Positions 6,426 to 10,681 of a stretch of 10,681 nucleotides of DNA are shown one piece after another. How positions within the stretch are numbered: the stretch's first letter is position 1; each line of letters starts with the position of its first letter. A program made the translations under genes and the position numbers. The stretch spans positions 1 through 10,681 of the forward strand of contig JAEOTF010000396.1 in NCBI GenBank assembly GCA_016840025.1. The letters run 5' to 3'. The stretch comes from Candidatus Hodarchaeota archaeon. GTDB lineage: Archaea; Asgardarchaeota; Heimdallarchaeia; Hodarchaeales; YT1-039. The notes beneath the pieces are model-generated. The model searched no databases. It was not told where the DNA came from and worked only from the letters and a program-made list of their open reading frames with translations.

Positions 6426-6734
6426 TTAATTGAAAATTACCAATAACAAGTTATCTTTCTCGACAGATCCTGCAATTTCAATCTTCTTAGGTCGATAAAA
6501 ACGGACAACTTCTGGGGGTAGAATTATCATAAATTCTTGGTTATCCTTGATTACTGTAGCAGACTTTTCCCACAGGCACTGTTTTACCCATAATTTTGGT
6601 GGTGTGTTTGAAATACCTATGGTTTGGGAATCTAATGCAAAAATCCTTACCGAATCAGCAGAAATATTCAGTAATTCAGTTGAAATATATATCTCAGTTA
6701 TCATTTCTTGAGTAGAATCACTAACAGTTGTCAT
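6426..6734 (-). CDS. Uncharacterised 102-residue protein, AbrB-like C-terminal half
   Basis: ATG 6734 is preceded by GGAG eight bases upstream and a TATA-like element (TTATTTAG or TTTATAAAA, 6751-6771). The protein is soluble, with no signal or membrane helix. Residues 58-102 (SATVIKDNQEFMIILPPEVV, then RFYRPKKIEIAGSVEKD and NLLLVIFN) follow the hydrophobic pattern of a swapped-hairpin AbrB/MazE domain: strand, a proline followed by E-V-V at the start of a short helix, basic turn, then two closing strands. This is a pattern argument, not a firm family match; the glycine-rich GLKxGD turn of typical AbrB proteins is missing. The N-terminal half (strand-rich, 11-50) is unassigned. It stands alone on the minus strand, followed by the broken small frame. 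Confidence 0.6.
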   Translation of the reverse strand: MTTVSDSTQEMITEIYISTELLNISADSVRIFALDSQTIGISNTPPKLWVKQCLWEKSATVIKDNQEFMIILPPEVVRFYRPKKIEIAGSVEKDNLLLVIFN

Positions 6735-6807
6735 TAGACGTTCTCCATGTGAATTTTATAAACTAAATAACGCCAAGAGTAATTACGAATCCAGATGGTA
6801 ATTTTCA

Positions 6808-7028
6808 CTACTTACCTCTGATTTTGGTTAGTTTTTGGATATTATAGTCATCTTGATCTATAGGATGCTCAGTCCAAGTAACAACAGAATTTATCCATTG
6901 CTCTGAGATTTCTTTATGCCTTTGAAGCCATCTGTGGACTGTTCGTGTCAAATGACTGGTTTAATTGACGTAATTATTACATCCTATACTTTTATTTCAG
7001 ATATTTGCTTCTTAATATGATTTCCCAT
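6808..7028 (-). pseudogene. Decayed helix-turn-helix gene remnant
   Basis: The minus strand shows pieces of one protein in different frames. ATG 7028 starts MGNHIKKQISEIK and stops at 6984. Another frame gives KSIGCNNYVN, a TAA at 6963-6961, and then 50 open codons (6960-6811) reading SHLTRTVHRWLQRHKEISEQ and WINSVVTWTEHPIDQDD, ending at TAG 6810-6808. The part SHLTRTVHRWLQRH looks like the recognition helix of a helix-turn-helix of the kind seen in transposases and resolvases. Repair would need one frameshift and one nonsense correction. The stretch from 7029 to 7205 upstream holds only a 25-codon frame at 7072-7149, for which I see no ribosome site at proper spacing. Confidence 0.35.
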
Positions 7029-7205
7029 TGAATAAACATCTAGTAATGTAGGAAAGTAAGAAATCTATATTATGTCTTATTCAGATATTTTCAAAGAAAG
7101 CACTAAAATGAAACATGAGTGCTCTGAAATCATCTTAGAAGTTAAGTAATTTAGGTAAAATAAATAAGGAATCTTCCTTAGTCAGTATTTTCTTGGATAA
7201 ATTTC

Positions 7206-7219
7206 TTTAAATATATAAA
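7206..7219 (+). promoter_or_regulatory. TATA box of the surface-protein gene at 7240
   Basis: TTTAAATATATAAA is a strong TATA element. Transcription should begin about 25 bases on, near 7238, so the upstream ATG 7219 that overlaps the box cannot be the start; ATG 7240 is. The transcript may be leaderless or nearly so. Confidence 0.55.
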
Positions 7220-7239
7220 TGAGAGAAAGAGGTAGTGTT

Positions 7240-7863
7240 ATGAGATTTTTACGTGATAAGATAGTCAAATTATGCTTTTTAATAATGCTCTCACTTTGTT
7301 TAAGTGATTGTAATATTCCTGTGCAAGCCCAAGAGCTTTGGAACCCAATAGAGGATTATGTTATTAACCAAATGGTACAAGCACGAGCGCAAGATGAAGT
7401 GACTATTAGTAGTACTTCATTCACTAGTATACCTGATACTAATGTCACGCTCACTGGTGTAACAAGTGATTCGATCTTAGAAGTAAAATATTTCTTAGTA
7501 GTAAAAGTACCAATCGCAGCTGCATCATATATAATCGAGTTTGGATTATATGAACCCGCAGGAATAGAGGCTGGTCCCTGGGTGAATCAATCCTCTGGAG
7601 CTAATATGTGGATGACAGTTTCATGGGGTAAAATATTCCAGAGAGCTGATGATCCATTATCAATTAAAGTGATGGCAAGAAATTCACTTGGTGCTTCTTT
7701 TCAAGTTTTTGATAGACGCTTAGAAGTGATCGAGTTTGTTCCGAAAACTGCTAGTGCCGGAGAACTGGGTCGGACCGAACTTGCAGCACTCCTTTTAATT
7801 ATAATTTTGATTGCAGCGCTGCCTATTACTTATAAAGCTGGGAAAAAAGCAAATAGGATCTAA
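7240..7863 (+). CDS. Secreted beta-sandwich surface protein with C-terminal membrane anchor
   Basis: 207 residues from ATG 7240, which has AGAGGT six bases upstream and follows the TATA box; an in-frame ATG at 7219 overlaps that box. Residues 1-30 are a signal peptide (MRFLRDKIVKLCFLIMLSLC, cleavage probably near PVQAQ). The mature domain (about 31-170) is beta-rich (VTISSTSFTSIPDTNVTLTG, YFLVVKVPIAAASYIIEFGL, WMTVSWGKIF, FQVFDRRLEVIEF) with sequons at Asn68 and Asn116. Residues about 180-198 form a membrane helix (LAALLLIIILIAALPITY), then the basic tail KAGKKANRI. No family is recognised. It shares its plan with the three other anchored proteins in the window. It converges on tetR. Confidence 0.75.
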   Translation: MRFLRDKIVKLCFLIMLSLCLSDCNIPVQAQELWNPIEDYVINQMVQARAQDEVTISSTSFTSIPDTNVTLTGVTSDSILEVKYFLVVKVPIAAASYIIEFGLYEPAGIEAGPWVNQSSGANMWMTVSWGKIFQRADDPLSIKVMARNSLGASFQVFDRRLEVIEFVPKTASAGELGRTELAALLLIIILIAALPITYKAGKKANRI

Positions 7864-7870
7864 AATGGGT

Positions 7871-7903
7871 CATTGAAGGTAAACAATTGTATTGTTTGCA
7901 ATG
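7871..7903. repeat. Inverted repeat between the convergent surface-protein and tetR genes
   Basis: GTAAACAAT (7879-7887), loop TGT, and ATTGTTTGC (7891-7899) form a nine-pair stem with one G-U pair. CATT (7871-7874) and AATG (7900-7903) can extend it across a small internal loop. It begins eight bases after the plus-strand stop and may help end that transcript, although no T-run follows on the plus strand. Confidence 0.4.
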
Positions 7904-7952
7904 GCATCAGTAATAGTGATTAACCTACATTATTAATGGAAATTATTATCTG

Positions 7953-7959
7953 AAAAAAA
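7953..7959 (-). terminator. T-run terminator of tetR
   Basis: Three bases after the tetR stop the minus strand has seven T in a row (plus AAAAAAA), enough for archaeal U-run termination. Confidence 0.4.
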
Positions 7960-7962
7960 CCA

Positions 7963-8535
7963 TTAAGGCTTTAAATCGGTCTTAATTTGTTCAATTACTA
8001 TATGAAACCAATCCATTCTATCATGTGTCCTCGATACTTGCATAATGCCATATAATGTAACCAGAATCTGCAAAGCTCTTTTATTAGGTTCCCCTTTAAA
8101 GTCAAATGTCTTTAATTCACGTCCTTCCCCTAGAATCTTTGTTAACCAGTTATGTTCATCTTCAATAAGTTCTTTCAATTCCTTTTGCATTGACTCAGGT
8201 AAAGTGCCAAATTCTGCTGCTAGAATACATGCTGTGCAGATTCTATTCCCATGTGTCCGAATGTATTCAAAAATTCCAAAGTAATTCTCTAGCATTTGCC
8301 ATAAGTCATTTGTAGTTAAACTCTGATTTTCACACCATTTATGAAACCTTTTTCTATCTCTTCGGATAATAGCTGTGCCTAATTCTTCTTTTGTGGAAAA
8401 ATGATGATGGATGCTCGCTTTTCTAATCCCTATCTCATCTGCGATGTTTTGATAACTAAAAGCATTATAGCCACGGCTTAGCAGGAAGTTCCGTGCGATT
8501 TTCATGATTGTTTGTTTAGTATCTGAAGAACTCAT
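7963..8535 (-). CDS. TetR/AcrR-family transcriptional repressor
   Basis: 190 residues, the normal size for the family. Residues 1-55 are the DNA-binding domain: helix 1 (TKQTIMKIARNFLLSRGYNA) and the helix-turn-helix SYQNIADEIGIRKASIHHHF at 27-46, followed by STKEELGTAI. Residues 60-190 form the ligand-binding/dimerisation domain, with TACILAAEFGTLPESMQKEL at 101-120. Cys100 and Cys103 lie in an RICTACI motif at the expected pocket wall, a feature seen in some relatives. The ligand is unknown. ATG 8535 has no clear ribosome site. The palindrome at 8566-8581 in its own promoter, and the same palindrome twice before the alpha/beta hydrolase 6 kb away, indicate autoregulation and control of the hydrolase. 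The gene at 8601 is divergent and shares the operator region. Confidence 0.92.
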   Translation of the reverse strand: MSSSDTKQTIMKIARNFLLSRGYNAFSYQNIADEIGIRKASIHHHFSTKEELGTAIIRRDRKRFHKWCENQSLTTNDLWQMLENYFGIFEYIRTHGNRICTACILAAEFGTLPESMQKELKELIEDEHNWLTKILGEGRELKTFDFKGEPNKRALQILVTLYGIMQVSRTHDRMDWFHIVIEQIKTDLKP

Positions 8536-8565
8536 CGATTTCAGTAGTTAATTGCATCATTCAAA

Positions 8566-8581
8566 TACCTATCTATAGGTA
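8566..8581. promoter_or_regulatory. TetR operator copy 3, in the tetR/divergent gene intergenic region
   Basis: TACCTAT-CT-ATAGGTA is a perfect 7+2+7 palindrome with the same arms as those at 2267-2282 and 2299-2314 apart from one symmetric base. It is followed by another half-site-like GGT (AGGTAGGT). It lies between the start of tetR (8535) and the divergent frame at 8601, so one bound dimer could repress both directions. Confidence 0.8.
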
Positions 8582-8600
8582 GGTAAAAACATGTCCAAAG

Positions 8601-8874
8601 GTGAATGACAAACATAAATTGTCACTGCCCGCAATAGAGGTAATTCAGTTAATAAAACCAGAAGGTCATTTACTATTTGGCATTTCAATTCCGCTACTAT
8701 TTTTCGTTACACATGATATACTTACCAATGAACTTTTGAAAAGAGGTTATCTCGTTCACTCTATACCGATTACCAGCAGCAGCAGTTAAGCTTAAGAATA
8801 CACTGAGCAAAGACTGCTTTGATCTTCCTATTTTCAATCCAATCTCGAAATGTGGTAAGGAGAAAGGAACATGA
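8601..8874 (+). pseudogene. Frameshifted small gene divergent from tetR
   Basis: A GTG-started frame (8601-8789) reads MNDKHKLSLPAIEVIQLIKP, then EGHLLFGISIPLLFFVTHD and ILTNELLKRGYLVHS before ending in a serine run. In the next frame, open from 8740, the sequence continues YRLPAAAVKLKNTLSKDCFD, LPIFNPISKCGKEKGT and stops at TGA 8872-8874. That stop overlaps the ATG of the next gene as ATGA, typical of a real operon. A one-base insertion near 8757-8786 would therefore explain both halves, making a protein of about 91 residues. The joined order (TNELLKRGYxV, then PAAAVKL) recalls, from memory only, archaeal DUF1890-type proteins with TNKLKxRGYEV and NPAAxKL; this is a guess. GTG 8601 lacks a ribosome site; ATG 8591 (AGGT six bases upstream) stops after five codons, so the 5' end may be damaged as well. 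Confidence 0.45.
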
Positions 8875-9089
8875 ACAAAAATAAGAGCTTTTTATGGACT
8901 ATATGGAATATTCATCCCTTTAGTGGCGCTTTGCTGTTTTTTCTACTAATATTGAGTATATTTAACTCAATTTTTGTAATAACGGGTGAATTATACCTTT
9001 CTATTATATATTTAATATTCCTTGTACCTCAAATATTATTTATTCGTGGTGTTTGGCTTCTTGAATTATTAGTTTTCAAGAGAGGTTGA
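8871..9089 (+). CDS. Small two-helix membrane protein
   Basis: 72 residues. ATG 8871 has GGAG (8859-8862) eight bases upstream and overlaps the stop of the preceding frame as ATGA. Two hydrophobic segments are clear: about residues 17-37 (SGALLFFLLILSIFNSIFVI) and about 42-62 (YLSIIYLIFLVPQILFI). Tryptophans mark the N-terminal interface, and the tail ends FKRG. There is no signal-peptide cleavage site and no recognised family. Likely translated together with the upstream broken gene, both possibly under the TetR operator at 8566-8581. Confidence 0.6.
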   Translation: MNKNKSFLWTIWNIHPFSGALLFFLLILSIFNSIFVITGELYLSIIYLIFLVPQILFIRGVWLLELLVFKRG

Positions 9090-9163
9090 TAAAGAAATAA
9101 AAATTCTCTCTTCTTCCTATAACATACATTTATCTTGTGTTTGAGTTTATTGAAGCACTCACA

Positions 9164-9574
9164 TTATAACTGTTCTAAAACCCCCTCTATTTCTGAAATT
9201 TTTAAAATTTGTTTATCTATAGTGGCGATCTGTCCATCCCAGTTCAAAGATGTGGCAACCATTCCAGCATCAAAATAATCTAGATCATATAATTCTTCAA
9301 TTCTGCTAGTTTCGTGTAAAATTGCTGGAGTTATTGGATAGACTTTTGTATTCAGATTGGGATAATCTAACATTAATAAAGAATACTTGTTCATTCTTTC
9401 CTCAGAAGTAAAACTTCGACTTTTTAGAGTAAGATCAAATTCCATTAAAGCGAATGAGGGGACTAACCATTTATTATCTCTGTTAACTAGTTCCAACGCC
9501 TTTTTTGAACTCTTGTGCCATTTATGTTGGGTATCCGCAGTAGCAAAAAGAACCATTGTATCGATGACAGGCAT
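9164..9574 (-). CDS. PIN-domain ribonuclease toxin (VapC-like)
   Basis: 136 residues, normal for VapC. The acidic residues that bind the catalytic metal are all present: Asp5 (VIDTMV), Glu45 (ALMEFDL), Asp102 (DLDYFDAGMVATSL, the classic YxDAxxxATA segment) and Asp120 (IATIDKQI). The fold should be an Mg2+-dependent ribonuclease cutting RNA; in this family the target is often tRNA or rRNA, but it cannot be predicted here. ATG 9574 lies ten bases after the antitoxin stop; its ribosome site GGAGTGA overlaps that stop, so translation is probably coupled. The preceding AbrB-type gene is the expected antitoxin. Confidence 0.88.
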   Translation of the reverse strand: MPVIDTMVLFATADTQHKWHKSSKKALELVNRDNKWLVPSFALMEFDLTLKSRSFTSEERMNKYSLLMLDYPNLNTKVYPITPAILHETSRIEELYDLDYFDAGMVATSLNWDGQIATIDKQILKISEIEGVLEQL

Positions 9575-9584
9575 TCTTATGTAC

Positions 9585-9887
9585 TCACTCCGTTTGATTC
9601 TTTTTAATTCCTCTTAATAGCAGTTCTGTCGCTTTATGGTCTTGAGGATCATAGTCAAATTGATCTAAACTGCCTACAAAAGATTTATCATCTTTAATAG
9701 GTATTAAACGTATTTCCTTTCCTGATGGAAGTAATAGAACGCTATCACCAGATTTTAATCCTAGTTTGGCTCTCATTTGCTTATCGATTACAATACGATG
9801 GTTCTTATCCAATTTCGTGATGCTCATATATTGAGTATCTATGGCTAGTTTTCTTAAAGTTGTCCATAAATCATTATTTTTTACCAT
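9585..9887 (-). CDS. AbrB/SpoVT-type antitoxin (VapB-like)
   Basis: 100 residues. An N-terminal extension of about 20 residues is followed by a swapped-hairpin AbrB domain at about 22-64 (ITKLDKNHRIVIDKQMRAKL, then GLKSGDSVLLLPSGKEIRLI), including the GLKSGD turn typical of antitoxins. The tail 69-100 (FVGSLDQFDYDPQDHKATEL, then LLRGIKKNQTE) is the expected toxin-binding arm. ATG 9887 lies two bases after the stop of the 34-residue frame upstream; ATG at residue 21 is an alternative start that still keeps the whole DNA-binding domain. It should neutralise the PIN toxin and repress its own operon. Confidence 0.88.
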   Translation of the reverse strand: MVKNNDLWTTLRKLAIDTQYMSITKLDKNHRIVIDKQMRAKLGLKSGDSVLLLPSGKEIRLIPIKDDKSFVGSLDQFDYDPQDHKATELLLRGIKKNQTE

Positions 9888-9889
9888 GT

Positions 9890-9994
9890 TTATAGAATTG
9901 AATTTGAGAAGTAATCATGACTTTCTTTTATTTCTCTTAATATTGGTTCTATCGCTTTATGATTTAATCGTTTAAACTCGTGAGTGGTGTTCAT
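9890..9994 (-). CDS. 34-residue homologue of the antitoxin tail
   Basis: ATG 9994 (GTGAG five bases upstream) opens a 34-codon frame, MNTTHEFKRLNHKAIEPILR then EIKESHDYFSNSIL, ending at TAA 9892-9890, two bases before the antitoxin start. Residues 12-24 (HKAIEPILREIKE) align with antitoxin residues 84-96 (HKATELLLRGIKK), 8 of 13 identical. At DNA level, 35 of 44 bases match over that stretch by my count. So this is a duplicated toxin-binding arm without a DNA-binding domain. It may be a remnant of an earlier VapBC pair or a functional mini-antitoxin. It lies 27 bases after the transporter stop, in the same direction. Confidence 0.5.
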   Translation of the reverse strand: MNTTHEFKRLNHKAIEPILREIKESHDYFSNSIL

Positions 9995-10021
9995 ATTTAC
10001 TCACAATCTTTTGTCATCAAA

Positions 10022-10681
10022 TTAAATAACAAGAAGAATTGAGGAGAATATACAAAGGGTCATTCCAATAAATTTTAACCTAGAAAAATTTTCCATCTTT
10101 AGAAACAAACTTATCATCACTGCGAAAATCGGATTCAATCCAACAATGAGGTTTATCGTTACTGCAGGACCCAAATCAAAAGAAGTATAGACTAATATTA
10201 CTCCTAAAACCCAACCAACGAAGCCCGCGAAGAACAGATATTTAACAGAACTGTTGTCAGTAAAAGATGTTTTTAAATTTCCTAGATTTCTACTGAAAAT
10301 CAGCGCTAGACTCACAATCAAGCTTAAGCTGAAGATTTTCATAGCTGAATAAGATATTCCGATGATATTTTCCTGTTTTAAAATATAAATTTCAACGAAT
10401 ATCATCAAACCCCAAAGAATAGCTATTGTTAATCCTGCAACTAGCGCATGCAAATCAAAGACCTGATTTAAACCTTTTTCAGTGTCTGGTTGTTCATAAG
10501 TAACTAGTAAAATACCCAAAATAATGAAAAAGGTTAACAAGAGGATTTCTAAAGATACTATTTCTTCCCCAGTTATTAACAACAAGAGTGTAGTAAATAA
10601 AGGACTAGTAGCAGCTACAGGGATAACTAAACCAACTGGTTTGCTTTTTAGTGTGGACATTAATATCAAGTCACCAGTAAC
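10022..10681 (-). CDS. EamA/DMT-superfamily transporter, 5'-truncated by window edge
   Basis: The frame stays open to the window edge on the minus strand (219 visible residues); the TTG at 10669 is an internal codon. Visible first is the end of the first EamA repeat (LVIPVAATSPLFTTLLLLIT with the conserved SPLFT and GEE), then its last helix (LLLTFFIILGILLVTYEQ). The second repeat is complete, from LHALVAGLTIAILWGLMIFV to TINLIVGLNPIFAVMISLFL and the final helix ending in ILLVI. Seven membrane helices are visible, consistent with a ten-helix protein missing its first three. It should export or import a small metabolite across the cell membrane; the substrate is unknown. The antitoxin-tail frame and vapBC follow downstream after 27 bases, possibly in the same transcript. 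Confidence 0.88.
   Translation of the reverse strand, partial: VTGDLILMSTLKSKPVGLVIPVAATSPLFTTLLLLITGEEIVSLEILLLTFFIILGILLVTYEQPDTEKGLNQVFDLHALVAGLTIAILWGLMIFVEIYILKQENIIGISYSAMKIFSLSLIVSLALIFSRNLGNLKTSFTDNSSVKYLFFAGFVGWVLGVILVYTSFDLGPAVTINLIVGLNPIFAVMISLFLKMENFSRLKFIGMTLCIFSSILLVI

Noticed and set aside
7072..7149. 25-residue plus-strand frame MSYSDIFKES...
   Set aside because: No ribosome site at useful spacing, very short, no similarity recognised; could be chance in A/T-rich DNA.
7219..7239. ATG 7219 as start of the surface protein
   Set aside because: It overlaps the TATA box, has no ribosome site, and would put charged residues (MRERGSV) before an already complete signal peptide.
8045..8284. 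79-codon plus-strand frame
   Set aside because: It is antisense to tetR, whose family match is certain; no domain and no ribosome site.
8773..8785. CAG triplet run as cause of the frameshift in the gene at 8601
   Set aside because: Gain or loss of whole triplets does not change frame; the break needs a one- or two-base change.
9387..9617. 76-codon plus-strand frame
   Set aside because: It is antisense to the PIN toxin and the end of the antitoxin, both certain.

Overview
The window looks like a piece of archaeal chromosome, low in G+C. Evidence: many genes have an A/T-rich TATA-like element about 25-30 bases before a plausible transcript start, several are followed by bare T-runs, leaders are short, and four predicted surface proteins share an archaeal-style plan (N-terminal signal, N-glycosylation sequons, one C-terminal membrane anchor, short basic tail). 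Shine-Dalgarno sites of the GAGGT/GGAGG type are also used. An uncultured archaeon such as an Asgard lineage would fit, but no gene here settles the lineage. There is no rRNA, tRNA, CRISPR array or intact insertion sequence.

Layout. 1-546 is the 3' part of a zinc-independent-type medium-chain dehydrogenase. 685-1292 is a small anchored surface protein whose signal peptide appears frameshifted. 1357-2259 (minus) is an alpha/beta hydrolase whose promoter carries two palindromic operators around its TATA box. 2475-4025 (minus) is a 516-residue anchored seven-bladed beta-propeller. 4026-4566 is non-coding and holds a G+C-richer island that may be a structured RNA. 4567-5139 is a six-cysteine surface protein. 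5159-6091 (minus) is a double-GNAT acetyltransferase with three 46-bp tandem repeats in front of it. 6262-7028 holds a broken small reading frame, a 102-residue unknown protein and a decayed helix-turn-helix gene, all minus. 7240-7863 is another anchored surface protein. 7963-8535 (minus) is a TetR regulator. 8601-8874 is a divergent, frameshifted gene whose stop overlaps the start of a two-helix membrane protein (8871-9089). 9164-9994 (minus) is a VapBC-like toxin-antitoxin pair preceded by a 34-residue duplicate of the antitoxin tail. 10022-10681 (minus) is the 3' part of an EamA/DMT transporter.

How the parts connect. The clearest link is regulatory. The palindrome TACCTAYNNRTAGGTA lies in the tetR promoter and, 6 kb away, twice in the alpha/beta hydrolase promoter. 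This implies that the TetR protein represses itself and the hydrolase, and possibly the divergent broken gene. The toxin module is tightly packed (2-nt and 10-nt gaps) and may be read through from the transporter. Several short indel-type lesions within 10 kb suggest either real gene decay or uncorrected assembly indels.
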